Counted from the stretch's first letter, positions 36,118 through 45,288 are shown. The stretch: DNA of 64,000 nucleotides from Ruminococcus sp. (GCA_017458845.1 JAFSZY010000014.1:156495-220494); one strand, 5' to 3'. Notes: a model not told the origin generated them from the letters alone. A program made the numbers and translations.

Positions 36118-36854
36118 AAACGAATACCTCCTTTACTGTGACGGCAATCATCGCACGGACAATCGGTAATCAGGAATTTTTCACCGTAGGATGAATGCAT
36201 ATATCTATGAGTTGAACCATAGAAAAAGCCGTCGCTCGAAAGATGAAGTATATGGGAAGCGTGATAAACCGCTGAGGTTATATCGTGCGATACCATAACA
36301 ACGGTGATACCTTCCTTGTTCAGTTCGGAAACCAAATCATACAAATCCTGTGAGGCGAGCGGATCAAGACCCGAAATCGGCTCATCAAGAATAATAAGCT
36401 TTGATGTCGCGCACAAAGCTCTGGCAAGAAGCACTCGCTGCTGCTGTCCGCCGGAAAGCTCCTGAAAGCTCTTTTTCTTTAAGCCGGAAATACCGACTTT
36501 TTCCATATTATTCAAAGCAATACTTTTTTGTTCCTTTGAATAAAACGGAATCTTGCGTCGATTTAATGTACCCGAAAGAACAACTTCAAATACAGACCCA
36601 GGGAAATCCGACTGAATATCGCTTTGCTGAGGCAGATAACCTATATATTTCTTCTCGAGTCCCTCTCCATATTCGATAGAACCGCTTATTGGACTAATAA
36701 GCCCAAGCAATCCTTTCATAAGAGTTGATTTTCCGCTTCCGTTTTCACCGACTATACAAAGATAATCACCTTTATTTACAGCAAAACTCAAGTTTTCAAA
36801 GACGACCTTGCCTTCATATCCCATTTTCAGTTTTTTACAAATAATATAGGACAT
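36114..36854 (-). CDS. znuC: Metal ABC transporter ATPase (ZnuC type)
   Basis: A 246-aa ABC ATPase. Walker A VGENGSGKSTLMKG (near 36), signature LSGGQQQRVLLARAL (near 135), Walker B LIILDEPISGLDP and switch His VMVSHD are all intact. The C-terminus carries CPCDDCRH (Cys 232, 234, 237, His 239), a potential metal-binding tail. It overlaps znuB by 4 nt and znuA by 1 nt. Confidence 0.92.
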   Translation of the reverse strand: MSYIICKKLKMGYEGKVVFENLSFAVNKGDYLCIVGENGSGKSTLMKGLLGLISPISGSIEYGEGLEKKYIGYLPQQSDIQSDFPGSVFEVVLSGTLNRRKIPFYSKEQKSIALNNMEKVGISGLKKKSFQELSGGQQQRVLLARALCATSKLIILDEPISGLDPLASQDLYDLVSELNKEGITVVMVSHDITSAVYHASHILHLSSDGFFYGSTHRYMHSSYGEKFLITDCPCDDCRHSKGGIRL

Positions 36855-37768
36855 TACCCAAGTGCCTCCTTTAATGATTTTAAGTTTAATTCTAATAAAG
36901 AAATAAATGAAGTGTTTGATTCAAATTGTTCACGGGTTATATTGTGCATAGAATAAAATGTTTTTATTTCCGCGCTCGAGTCCTCGCAGATAATCCGCGC
37001 GAGACTTTCAGAGGAATTATCTATGTGGAATACAACAGGTAATTCGTTTTTACGTACATAGTCAATAAGCTTAGTGACAGTCTTTATTGACGGCTGAGTT
37101 TCAGACGTACACCCGGGAAACGCGCTCTCAAATTTTATTCCGTATTCATTAACGAAATATAGTATGGGAAAACGGTCGGCAACAACAATAGTGTTATGCG
37201 CTGAGTTCTCTACTGTTGCTCTAAAAGAACTGTCAAGTTTATTGAGTTTACTGATATAAGCGTTAGAATTTGTTTTATATTTATCCTTATTGGGAGTATC
37301 AAGTTTGATAATTTCCTCGGAAATAGCCTTTACAAACTTTTTGTCATTTTCGAGTGATGTCCATATATGCTCATCGTACTCGTCGCCCTTGTTATGTTCT
37401 ATATCTTCCTCATAAAGTAAATCAGCGTAATCAAACATACGCATTACTTTAACGTCGGAATTTATACTTTTGAGAACATCCTCTACCCACTCGTCACTTT
37501 CGCCGCCGTTATATATAAAAATATCAGCGTCATTGATTCTGAGAATATCCTTCGGAGTGGGTTCAAAGTCGTGAATCTCAGAGCCCGGCGGAATAAGCTG
37601 AGAGACATGGGCGTTATCTCCTGCTATCTCACGAGCGAATTCATAGTAAGGGTAAATTGTTGTAACAATACTGAGCTTACGGGAATCTTTTTGCGAGTTT
37701 TCCGCGCAAGAACACAAAACGGTAACTGCCGACAAAACCGCAAGAATAAATGCTATTAACTTTTTGAT
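36854..37768 (-). CDS. znuA: Metal ABC transporter substrate-binding lipoprotein (ZnuA type)
   Basis: About 304 aa. Type II signal peptide KKLIAFILAVLSAVTVLCSC, so lipid-anchored. Metal ligands typical of cluster A-I proteins are the His of SEIHDFEPTP, the His of YDEHIWTS, the His of NSAHNTIVV and a C-terminal acidic residue; the His-rich loop of zinc-specific ZnuA is replaced by a short acidic stretch (NKGDEYDE). The start is unusual: the strong AAGGTGAT site places initiation at ATC 37768 (or GTC just before); the in-frame GTG at 37777 overlaps the ribosome binding site itself. End coordinate is therefore tentative. Confidence 0.88.
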   Translation of the reverse strand: MKKLIAFILAVLSAVTVLCSCAENSQKDSRKLSIVTTIYPYYEFAREIAGDNAHVSQLIPPGSEIHDFEPTPKDILRINDADIFIYNGGESDEWVEDVLKSINSDVKVMRMFDYADLLYEEDIEHNKGDEYDEHIWTSLENDKKFVKAISEEIIKLDTPNKDKYKTNSNAYISKLNKLDSSFRATVENSAHNTIVVADRFPILYFVNEYGIKFESAFPGCTSETQPSIKTVTKLIDYVRKNELPVVFHIDNSSESLARIICEDSSAEIKTFYSMHNITREQFESNTSFISLLELNLKSLKEALG

Positions 37769-37788
37769 GACAATCACCTTCTTAATTT

Positions 37789-37818
37789 AAAAGGCTGTCC
37801 CTCGCTGAGACAGCCTTT
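37789..37818 (-). terminator. Terminator of secDF
   Basis: A 10-bp stem (AAAGGCTGTC/GACAGCCTTT) with a 9-nt loop follows the secF stop on the complement; downstream TTAAATT. Confidence 0.78.
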
Positions 37819-37827
37819 TATTATTTG

Positions 37828-38814
37828 TTATTTTTTCTTTGCTTTCTTTTCTTGTCTCTTTTTCCACATAACCCAAAGCGGTCCCGCGATACAAAGTGAC
37901 GAATAACAACCTGATACCAGACCTACCATCATAGGAATAGCAAACGCCTTAACGGAGTCGAGGTTGTAAACAACAGCAAGAACAAATACGATAGCAACAG
38001 CGGAAATAGTCGTAATCGAAGTGATGATCGTACGACGCATAACCTTGGAAGCCGCTACATTAAATACATCCTTGATATCTGCCTTGTAACCGATTCTCTT
38101 TCTCTCTTCACGAACACGGTCATATACAACAACGGTATCGTTGAGCGAGTAACCGAGAATCATTAGAGCGACAGCCATAAAGCTGGAGTCTATAGGCATA
38201 CGGAAAATAACATAGAAGAAATAGATGATCGCGATATCGTGGAACAACGCCACAAGACCGAATACACCCGCGGAAAGACCGCCAATCTTCTTGAATCGTA
38301 ATGTTACATACAGAACCATCAGAACCGCAGCAATCGCAACGGCAACAATACACTTAAGCAGGAAGCTGAAGCCCATTGTAGCGTCAACAGAGCTGTTCTG
38401 CTCCATTTTAATGTTATTCTTGGCGAAGGCTTTCTGAATGCTGTCTGTAATTGATTTCTGCAAATCTGTTGTGATTGTTGTATTTCCCGAGAACTGTACG
38501 GTTAATACTTTTTTGTTATTAACCATATCCTCTGACTCAGAGAAAGTAACTATATCGTCGGGAGTAGCCTTCTGAACAATGTCCTTGAGCTTAGCGCTGT
38601 CAAGGCTGCCTGTATAGCTATACTTAATCATTGAACCGCCTGTGAACTGAATGTCCATAGTTGTGCCAAAGATAAAGTTACAAATTAAACCAATAAGTAT
38701 AATTGCAATTGAAATTCCGAAGAAAATCTTTTTATGTCCGACAAAGTCCTTGGCGGGCTTGCCTTTAACCAACAGCTTTTCTTCTTCTGTTAATCTAACA
38801 AAATTATTTGCCAT
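37828..38814 (-). CDS. secF: Protein translocase subunit SecF
   Basis: RND-like membrane protein that works with SecD to drive late steps of Sec export; about 328 aa with six helices. IDIQFTGGS-type motif (MDIQFTGGSMIKYSYTG), ALMILGYSLNDTVVVYDRVRE (near 225) and SCYSSLCIAGPLW at the end are diagnostic. GGAGGTGTTAAAG places the start at 38814; an upstream in-frame start at 38850 lacks a site. Overlaps secD by 11 nt. Confidence 0.95.
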   Translation of the reverse strand: MANNFVRLTEEEKLLVKGKPAKDFVGHKKIFFGISIAIILIGLICNFIFGTTMDIQFTGGSMIKYSYTGSLDSAKLKDIVQKATPDDIVTFSESEDMVNNKKVLTVQFSGNTTITTDLQKSITDSIQKAFAKNNIKMEQNSSVDATMGFSFLLKCIVAVAIAAVLMVLYVTLRFKKIGGLSAGVFGLVALFHDIAIIYFFYVIFRMPIDSSFMAVALMILGYSLNDTVVVYDRVREERKRIGYKADIKDVFNVAASKVMRRTIITSITTISAVAIVFVLAVVYNLDSVKAFAIPMMVGLVSGCYSSLCIAGPLWVMWKKRQEKKAKKK

Positions 38815-40225
38815 CTTTAACACCTCCGAAAAGCCATTTGTGACGTACAACCCTATATCCCGCTACAGAGCGGAGCATTACACGGCTCAGACCTACACCC
38901 ATAATGAAGTTGGCGATTACACCGACGAGGAGTGTATAACCGAATGAATAGATTGTACCTGTTGTTGACTGACCGAATATCCACGAAAGAATATTTGTAG
39001 GTCCGAAAACAAGCAGAAGGATAATAGCGACAATTATGATTGTCATATTACCATCTATGATAGCCGAGAGTGAACTCTTAGTACCTCTGTCGAGAGCACC
39101 GTCAAGAGTACGGCCTGAACGCATTTCCTCAATGATACGCTCGGATGTGATAACGTTGGCGTCAACACCCATACCGATTGAAAGGATAAGACCTGCGATA
39201 CCCGGCAATGTCATTGTGAATGAGCTGAACGCGGGGAAATAGCCCGAGATAGCGGCGATAGTAATGCCCATCTGACCGATAAGAGCGATAACAGCAACGC
39301 AACCGGGCAAACGGTACATAATAATCATAAATAATGAAATTAAGATAAACGCGATGATACCTGCATACGCCATAGCCATAAGTGAGTTTTCACCCAGTGA
39401 AGCCGATACGGAACCGAATGAATCAGTCTCAAGCTTAAAGGGAAGCGCGCCTGCCTGAATTTTGTTGGCGAGGTCGGTAGCTTCCGCGGCAGTAAAGTCA
39501 CCGGTAATCTGAGCGTTTCCGCCTGTAATTACACTCTGGATTGTGGGAGCTGACAACATAATGTCATCCATCCAGATTGAAACAACCTGTCCGTTATACT
39601 TCTCTGTGATATCAGCGAATTTCTTAGCGCCTTCGCTGTTAAACTCAAGATAAACAGCATAGTTGGAAGCAGCTGAAGAACCGTTGGATGTATCCTGGTT
39701 AACGCCTGCTTTCGCTGATTTTACATAGGAACCGTCCAACAGAACAGTCTCTGTATCGCCTGTCGGAGTGGAATAAACAGGATTGCCGTCCGAACCCATA
39801 GCAGTATTTTCGTAACTGTTGCCGGGACGGAATGTCAACTTAGCTGTAGAACTGATTTCTTCAATAGCTTTCTCTACATTATACTCTTTTTCGTCATTTT
39901 TCCACGGATAGCGTACGATAATACGATCCGTATTATAGTCAGCGTAAAGCTCATAATCGGTAATACCCGAACTTACCATACGGGTTTCGATAATTGACTT
40001 TGCCGCGTCGAGCTCGGAATCTTTAGCGTTATAACCATCTGCAGGTTGAAATGTAGCCTCGACACCGCCTCGAATATCCGTGCCCCATCTGATGTCAGAA
40101 ATACCCTTGACCGCGGTCTCTTTAATATCACCTACATAATAGGAAACGCCGAAAACGGCTGTGAATGAGAACGCGAGGATAAGAATGGCAACAATGAAAA
40201 ACACGGGCTTTGGGATTCTTTTCAT
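38804..40225 (-). CDS. secD: Protein translocase subunit SecD
   Basis: A 473-aa partner of SecF with six helices and a large extracytoplasmic P1-type domain (residues 40-260). GTDIRGGVEATF near the N-terminus, GNAQITGDFTAAEATDLANKI and GMGVDANVITSERIIEEMRSG (near 355) are conserved. Separate secD and secF genes, unlike the Bacillus fusion. Own consensus promoter. Confidence 0.96.
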   Translation of the reverse strand: MKRIPKPVFFIVAILILAFSFTAVFGVSYYVGDIKETAVKGISDIRWGTDIRGGVEATFQPADGYNAKDSELDAAKSIIETRMVSSGITDYELYADYNTDRIIVRYPWKNDEKEYNVEKAIEEISSTAKLTFRPGNSYENTAMGSDGNPVYSTPTGDTETVLLDGSYVKSAKAGVNQDTSNGSSAASNYAVYLEFNSEGAKKFADITEKYNGQVVSIWMDDIMLSAPTIQSVITGGNAQITGDFTAAEATDLANKIQAGALPFKLETDSFGSVSASLGENSLMAMAYAGIIAFILISLFMIIMYRLPGCVAVIALIGQMGITIAAISGYFPAFSSFTMTLPGIAGLILSIGMGVDANVITSERIIEEMRSGRTLDGALDRGTKSSLSAIIDGNMTIIIVAIILLLVFGPTNILSWIFGQSTTGTIYSFGYTLLVGVIANFIMGVGLSRVMLRSVAGYRVVRHKWLFGGVKDGK

Positions 40226-40272
40226 GCCATAAGACCTCCAAATAAAATCTAAAATCCATACGTAAAGGCAAA

Positions 40273-40316
40273 ATAACTCTGCCGCGTCTACATACGTATA
40301 GACGTAACAGAGTTAT
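40273..40316. promoter_or_regulatory. Imperfect palindrome overlapping the secDF transcription start
   Basis: Outer arms ATAACTCTG/CAGAGTTAT (40273-40281 and 40308-40316) and inner arms CGTCTA/TAGACG form a 44-bp interrupted palindrome that overlaps the -10 box. It could be an operator or a 5' RNA hairpin; it also lies downstream of the aminotransferase gene and might help termination there. Confidence 0.5.
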
Positions 40317-40343
40317 TATACTTTTTTTTAGAATAAAAGTCAA
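40315..40343 (-). promoter_or_regulatory. Promoter of secDF
   Basis: -35 TTGACT (40338-40343), 17-bp spacer, -10 TATAAT (40315-40320) on the complement, about 90 nt upstream of secD. Confidence 0.8.
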
Positions 40344-40410
40344 TGATTTATAAGTGATTTAGTAATATTTTTTATTAATTTGTTAAAAAACAACTTAAAA
40401 TACCGACAAA

Positions 40411-41685
40411 TTAAATAAACTTGTCAATAGCCGCGAGTTTAACACATACACAAAAAATATCCATAGCGAGCGATAATTCCTCAACAGACGGGAAAGACGG
40501 GGCTATTCTGATGTTCTTATCCTCAGGGTCCATTGAATTCGGGAAGGTCGCGCCGGCGCCTGTGAGAACAACACCTGCATTTTTGCATAGCTCAACAACT
40601 TTCTTAGCAGTTCCGGGATAAACATCAACGCTAACAAAATATCCGCCGTTGGGATTAGTCCACTCGGCTATACCATTATCCTTGAAATTGCTGTTCAACT
40701 TATCGATTACGGTAGAAAATTTCGGAGATAAGAGCTCTTTATGCTTTTGCATATGCTTTTTCAGACCTTTAAAATCACCGAAAAATTTAGCATGTCTGAG
40801 CATATTAATCTTGTCATACCCGATTGTAGCGTAGGTATAACGCTTTTTCAGGAAATCCATATTGAGCTTGGAGGCGGACATCGCCGCTACACCAGCGCCC
40901 GAAAAGGTAATTTTTGATGTAGAGCAGAAAACAATAGGCATATCAACATTTCCCGATTTCTCGCACTCATCTACAATATTGAGCAAGGTGTCTGGAGTAT
41001 CGTTCACATCATGAACAGCGTAAGCGTTATCCCACATAATCCTGAAATCTTTTGCGGCAGGTTTAAGGTTGGCAAAACGCTTTACAACCTCATCGGAAAA
41101 AGTAATTCCTGTAGGATTGCTGTATTTGGGAACACACCAAATACCTTTAATGGAACTATCCTCGCTGACAAGCTTTTCGATAATATCCATATCGGGACCG
41201 TCGCTGTTCATAGGAACAGTAATCATTTCAAAACCAAAATAGCCTGTAATGCCGAAATGACGGTCATAACCGGGAACGGGACAAAGGAATTTTCTGTCCT
41301 TTATATTAAACCACGGCTCTAAATCATTATAAGGCGAATCTGTCATAAATGCGGAAATAGTATCAAACATCATATTCAGGCTGGAATTACCGCCGACAAA
41401 AACAGAGTCGGGGTTTACGCCCATAATTTCGGCAAAAAGCTTTTTGCATTCAAAAATACCGTCGAGCTCGCCGTAGTTTCGGCAGTCAAGCCCATCCTGA
41501 GCATTGTAGTCCACTGTACTATGAAGCGTATCAAGCATCGGCATTGATACGTCAAGCTGCTCGGGCGAAGGCTTTCCCCTAGCCATATTAAGGCTTAAGC
41601 CTTTAGCTTTGTACTGTTCATATTGTTTTAAAAGAGTTTCTTTTTCTGTTAATAACGCTTCCTTTGAAGCGGATTTGTAAACCAT
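40411..41685 (-). CDS. PLP-dependent class I/II aminotransferase (aspartate aminotransferase-like)
   Basis: About 424 aa. ARGKPSPEQLDVS near the N-terminus, CRNYGELDG, VPKYSNPTG (near 200) and STSKITFSGAG (near 260, with the PLP Lys of SxSK) define a subgroup of fold-type I aminotransferases found as single genes in Clostridia and Corynebacterium (AspT type). Substrate likely Asp/Glu but not proven by sequence. TTAGGAGTAATCAAA sets the start at 41685; an upstream in-frame ATG at 41754 overlaps the promoter. Confidence 0.85.
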   Translation of the reverse strand: MVYKSASKEALLTEKETLLKQYEQYKAKGLSLNMARGKPSPEQLDVSMPMLDTLHSTVDYNAQDGLDCRNYGELDGIFECKKLFAEIMGVNPDSVFVGGNSSLNMMFDTISAFMTDSPYNDLEPWFNIKDRKFLCPVPGYDRHFGITGYFGFEMITVPMNSDGPDMDIIEKLVSEDSSIKGIWCVPKYSNPTGITFSDEVVKRFANLKPAAKDFRIMWDNAYAVHDVNDTPDTLLNIVDECEKSGNVDMPIVFCSTSKITFSGAGVAAMSASKLNMDFLKKRYTYATIGYDKINMLRHAKFFGDFKGLKKHMQKHKELLSPKFSTVIDKLNSNFKDNGIAEWTNPNGGYFVSVDVYPGTAKKVVELCKNAGVVLTGAGATFPNSMDPEDKNIRIAPSFPSVEELSLAMDIFCVCVKLAAIDKFI

Positions 41686-41725
41686 TTTGATTACTCCTAA
41701 TCTAAATATTTCATTTGCACTAGAT

Positions 41726-41754
41726 ATAATACTATAAAATATAAAATAATGCAA
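41726..41754 (-). promoter_or_regulatory. Promoter of the aminotransferase gene
   Basis: -35 TTGCAT (41749-41754), 17-bp spacer, -10 TATTAT (41726-41731) on the complement. Confidence 0.65.
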
Positions 41755-41868
41755 GTTTTTTACTGATAACTTGCGTTTTCTGTAACTTCACACAAATTAA
41801 CGCTTGCTGATAATACAAATACTGTATGTAATTAAAACATCAAACGCAAATGAATGGATAAAAAAGGG

Positions 41869-41890
41869 AAAGGACGCCGAAGCGTCCTTT
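41869..41890 (-). terminator. Terminator of the tyrosine kinase gene
   Basis: A 9-bp stem (AAAGGACGC/GCGTCCTTT) with a 4-nt loop, then CCCTTTTTT on the complement. Confidence 0.75.
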
Positions 41891-41896
41891 TAGGTA

Positions 41897-42664
41897 TTAA
41901 TAATACTGATAATAATAGTAATAATAGTAACCGCGTTTTCCGCGTTTGCCTTCATGAGTAACACCGACACGAATGAACCCGAGAGGCTTAGCCTTAGTAA
42001 CTTTAATGTTCTGCAAAAGCTTCTCAATATCGCCGTGAGTCGTCTTACGTTCACGTGTAACAAGCAGATATCCTGAAATATAATCCTTTAACAGCAGCGC
42101 ATCGGCAACTACACCTACGGGCGGCGAGTCAAAGATAATATAGTCATACTCACGATTAAGACGCTCAAGGAATCTTGTAACCTCGGGAGAGCAGATGAGC
42201 TCTGACGGGTTAGGCGGAATTGTGCCGGATGTGAGAACGTCAAGACAAGGCAGAACATCATGATGAACAACATCATCAAACACTACCATTCTGCCGACCA
42301 TATCCGAAAAGCCCGCTTTGTTTTCAAGCTTAAGGATATTGTGGATATTTGGTCTTCGAAGGTCGCAGTCAATAAGGATAACCTTTTTGCCCATTTTAGA
42401 GAACGAAATAGCAAGGTTAGCCGCGACCGTGCTTTTACCATCACCCTTCGCGTAAGAAGTAACGCAAAAAGCTTTTTTATCTGTGGCTGACAGCGAGAAC
42501 ATAATATTGGTTCGGGCTGACTTATAAGCCTCTACAATAGCAAATTTACTTTTTTCGGAAAGGACGTTTTTGCTGTCCTTTTTGCTAGTGCTTTTCTTCT
42601 TTTTGCTGTCTTCTTTTACAGCTTTGTTTTCACGAATTTTTTGTCCGGGTAATTTAATCTTCAT
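41897..42664 (-). CDS. CpsD/CapB-family bacterial tyrosine kinase
   Basis: Cytoplasmic BY-kinase of exopolysaccharide assembly, 255 aa. Walker A YAKGDGKSTV (GDGKST at residues 74-79), Walker A' VILIDCDLRRPNIH and Walker B DYIIFDSPPVGV are intact. The C-terminus ends GKRGYYYYYYYQYY: nine tyrosines, the autophosphorylation cluster. The first 35 residues are lysine-rich. Its activator is the neighbouring membrane protein (10-nt gap). No glycosyltransferase or polymerase genes are nearby. Confidence 0.93.
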   Translation of the reverse strand: MKIKLPGQKIRENKAVKEDSKKKKSTSKKDSKNVLSEKSKFAIVEAYKSARTNIMFSLSATDKKAFCVTSYAKGDGKSTVAANLAISFSKMGKKVILIDCDLRRPNIHNILKLENKAGFSDMVGRMVVFDDVVHHDVLPCLDVLTSGTIPPNPSELICSPEVTRFLERLNREYDYIIFDSPPVGVVADALLLKDYISGYLLVTRERKTTHGDIEKLLQNIKVTKAKPLGFIRVGVTHEGKRGKRGYYYYYYYQYY

Positions 42665-42674
42665 CTATATCACC

Positions 42675-43367
42675 TTACCCTTCCTTCTCAAAGTCAACAA
42701 TTTCAGCGAATACAGGCAGATTATAAAGCTTGGCAAGATCATCGCCGGGTTTGAGAGTTGTATCAATAATCTCAAGGAAGAACGCGAGCAATATACCGAG
42801 AACCAAACCGATACCCAAACCTATTAAAGTGTTCTGGTTGATATTAGGTGATATCGGAGTGGTAGGAGCCACCGCGCTCGTGATAGTATCTACCCTACCC
42901 TTGTCCTTGCCGTAAATAGAAGCAAATGTTTTGGGAGCCTGCTCAGCAAGCTGATTTGCGACATTAGCGGCAACCTGAGGGTTAGCAGATGAAGCATTGA
43001 AGCGGATAAAGTTCTGTTCCTCTACCTGTTCAATATCAACAGTCGCGTCAGTCATCAGAGAAGTCATATCAGGAGAATTGCTGAAAAGGATAACACAGTT
43101 CGCGGCGATTGTTGAAGACGCGCTGATATTACCTGAGTCAATACGTCCTTTTGTGTTATAACCGTTATAGCTCGTTGTAGGCTGCGTGCTGTAATACTCG
43201 GAATAGTTCTGAACCATGATAAGTGAAGAAGCCGAGTATACAGGAGTAATAAAGAAACTCGAATAACCGTACGCTATAAGCGTCACCAAAGCGGCAACAA
43301 GAATAATCAGCTTAACGTGACGCATAAGCATCGACAGTATTTTTTGAGGAGTTAGATCTTTTGGCAT
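42675..43367 (-). CDS. Wzz/CpsC-type chain-length determinant protein
   Basis: About 230 aa with two membrane helices (near residues 18-38 and 180-200) flanking an extracytoplasmic domain, the Wzz/CapA architecture that activates a separate BY-kinase and sets polysaccharide length. A proline-rich stretch before the second helix (APTTPISPNINQN) is typical. GGGAGGTAAGTAT sets the start at the ATG 43367. Confidence 0.9.
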   Translation of the reverse strand: MPKDLTPQKILSMLMRHVKLIILVAALVTLIAYGYSSFFITPVYSASSLIMVQNYSEYYSTQPTTSYNGYNTKGRIDSGNISASSTIAANCVILFSNSPDMTSLMTDATVDIEQVEEQNFIRFNASSANPQVAANVANQLAEQAPKTFASIYGKDKGRVDTITSAVAPTTPISPNINQNTLIGLGIGLVLGILLAFFLEIIDTTLKPGDDLAKLYNLPVFAEIVDFEKEG

Positions 43368-43427
43368 ATACTTACCTCCCAAATCAAAATCTAAACATAC
43401 GCATTAATTATAAACCAAGCTTAGTGT

Positions 43428-43456
43428 ATTATATTTCTGATTTGGAATTATAACAA
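43428..43456 (-). promoter_or_regulatory. Promoter of the CpsC/CpsD pair
   Basis: -35 TTGTTA (43451-43456), 17-bp spacer, -10 TATAAT (43428-43433) on the complement. Confidence 0.7.
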
Positions 43457-43478
43457 TAATTTTATTTCCAATAAAGAA

Positions 43479-43503
43479 TAACCGCCTGATCAAACAGACG
43501 GTT
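43479..43503 (-). terminator. Probable terminator of oadGB
   Basis: Stem AACCGTCTG/CAGGCGGTT (one mismatch) with a 7-nt loop, followed by ATTCTTTATT on the complement, just after the oadB stop. Confidence 0.6.
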
Positions 43504-43519
43504 AATTAATCAAATATAA

Positions 43520-44758
43520 TTATTTTAAAACGTTCATAAGAACACCTGCCGCTACCGCAGAGCCGATTACGCCGGCAACATTCGGTCCCATAGCGTGCAT
43601 AAGAAGGAAGTTCCCGGGGTTTTCTTCCTGACCGACTCTCTGAGAAACCCTCGCCGCCATCGGTACGGCGGAAACTCCCGCGGAACCGATAAGCGGATTA
43701 ACCTTTCCGCCTGTTACCTTATACATAACCTTGCCGAAAAGCACGCCGAAAGCGGTACCCATCATAAAGGCGATAAGTCCGAGAGCAATAATCTTAAGGG
43801 TGCTCAGTGACAGGAAGTTTGCGCCTGTGGCTGTCGCTCCTACAGTAGTGCCGAGGAATATTGTAATAATATTCATAAGCTCATTTTGAGCTGTCTTAGA
43901 GATTCGCTCGCAAACGCCAGACTCTTTAAGAAGGTTGCCGAACATCAGCATACCGACGAGCGGAGCAGCGTCGGGAAGCAAAATAGAAATTACAACAACA
44001 ATTATTACAGGGAAAATAATCTTCTCCAGCTTGCTTACGGGGCGGAGCTGTTCCATAACAACCGCTCTCTCTTTTTTTGTTGTAAGAGCTCTCATAATCG
44101 GGGGCTGAATAATCGGGACAAGAGCCATATATGAATAAGCCGCTATGGCGATAGAACCCAATAATTCGGGAGCGAGCTTAGTCGTAACATAAATCGCCGT
44201 AGGTCCGTCCGCGCCGCCTATAATGCCGATAGCACCAGCCTGTGGACTTGTAAAGCCAAGGAACATAGCTCCGATAAATGTAATAAAAATACCAATCTGA
44301 GCGGCAGCGCCGAGAATAAAGCTCTTGGGATTCGCGATAAGCGGTCCAAAATCGGTCATAGCTCCTACTCCAAGGAAAATAAGCGGAGGATAAATACCGA
44401 GTTTAACGCCCTGATATAAATAATACAAAAGTCCGCCGTAATGAGGAACATTATAATACGTGACACCGTTCATCACGGTGGTGGCGTAGCCCTCAGTCGT
44501 ACCCTTGGTTTTTATGCATTCCGCCGCGCTCATAAGTGTTGTCTGCGGCGCCTCGGTAATCGCGGGATAAAGATTAACCAGCAGCATTCCAAAGGCTATA
44601 GGTAAAAGCAAAAGCGGTTCAAACTGTTTTTTGATAGCGAGGTAAAAGAGTACGCACGCTACTGCTATCATTACATAATTTCTCCAATCGAGGTTCATAA
44701 GACCGGAGCCTTGATAAATTCCCTCGATGGCTTTCATAAATCTTTCAAGAATTTCCAT
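43520..44758 (-). CDS. oadB: Sodium-ion-translocating decarboxylase, beta subunit
   Basis: A 412-aa membrane carboxybiotin decarboxylase that couples decarboxylation to sodium export. [21 protein letters not shown] (near 180) carries the Na-binding Asp; [15 protein letters not shown] and [18 protein letters not shown] close the protein. About ten helices. It follows a gamma-type subunit by 34 nt, but no carboxyltransferase alpha or biotin carrier gene is present in the window, so the substrate (oxaloacetate, methylmalonyl-CoA or glutaconyl-CoA) is unknown. Confidence 0.92.
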   Translation of the reverse strand: MEILERFMKAIEGIYQGSGLMNLDWRNYVMIAVACVLFYLAIKKQFEPLLLLPIAFGMLLVNLYPAITEAPQTTLMSAAECIKTKGTTEGYATTVMNGVTYYNVPHYGGLLYYLYQGVKLGIYPPLIFLGVGAMTDFGPLIANPKSFILGAAAQIGIFITFIGAMFLGFTSPQAGAIGIIGGADGPTAIYVTTKLAPELLGSIAIAAYSYMALVPIIQPPIMRALTTKKERAVVMEQLRPVSKLEKIIFPVIIVVVISILLPDAAPLVGMLMFGNLLKESGVCERISKTAQNELMNIITIFLGTTVGATATGANFLSLSTLKIIALGLIAFMMGTAFGVLFGKVMYKVTGGKVNPLIGSAGVSAVPMAARVSQRVGQEENPGNFLLMHAMGPNVAGVIGSAVAAGVLMNVLK

Positions 44759-44792
44759 AATAACGGTTCCTTTCTAAGTACTCAACCGGAAA

Positions 44793-45197
44793 TCAAAAGG
44801 GTTGATTGTTCTCGAGTATGCCCGCTCTTGCCCACGCCGATTGGGTTCTTTGGCGCTTGATACTCTTAATCTTTACCTTTTGTTTGGAACCGTACATTGT
44901 ATATACAGCCGCGGAAATAACAGCGATAACCTCATCAGAAACACCTGTTTCATATTTTCCGGGTTGATTAACAACAACGGGCTTTGCATTAGTTTTAGCT
45001 TTTTCTTCGGCGATAATTTCTTTTTGTTTCTTCAATTCTTTTTCAGCTTTTCGCTGAGCGGCTTTGTTCTGAGCGTTGGATACAATAGTACCGTAAAGCC
45101 ATATAATAAATATCAGCAGAAACAAAACGCCGAAAACGATAACGAATCCTGTAAGAAGCATTGAGGCGGATATGGTGAATTTACCCATTAAATCCAT
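44793..45197 (-). CDS. OadG-family decarboxylase gamma subunit
   Basis: A 134-aa single-pass protein: helix at about residues 15-37 (LLTGFVIVFGVLFLLIFIIW), Lys/Glu/Ala-rich cytoplasmic region with coiled-coil character (45-70), and a C-terminal SDEVIAVISAAVYTMYGSK as in OadG proteins that anchor the alpha subunit to the beta subunit. A good promoter lies upstream. Confidence 0.8.
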   Translation of the reverse strand: MDLMGKFTISASMLLTGFVIVFGVLFLLIFIIWLYGTIVSNAQNKAAQRKAEKELKKQKEIIAEEKAKTNAKPVVVNQPGKYETGVSDEVIAVISAAVYTMYGSKQKVKIKSIKRQRTQSAWARAGILENNQPF

Positions 45198-45232
45198 AAA
45201 TATACCCCCATATTAAATATTCATACATAGTA

Positions 45233-45261
45233 ATTATACTTAATACAAGGGTAAAATTCAA
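45233..45261 (-). promoter_or_regulatory. Promoter of oadGB
   Basis: -35 TTGAAT (45256-45261), 17-bp spacer, -10 TATAAT (45233-45238) on the complement. Confidence 0.72.
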
Positions 45262-45288
45262 GAATAATATTAAATTTTTTATAATTTT

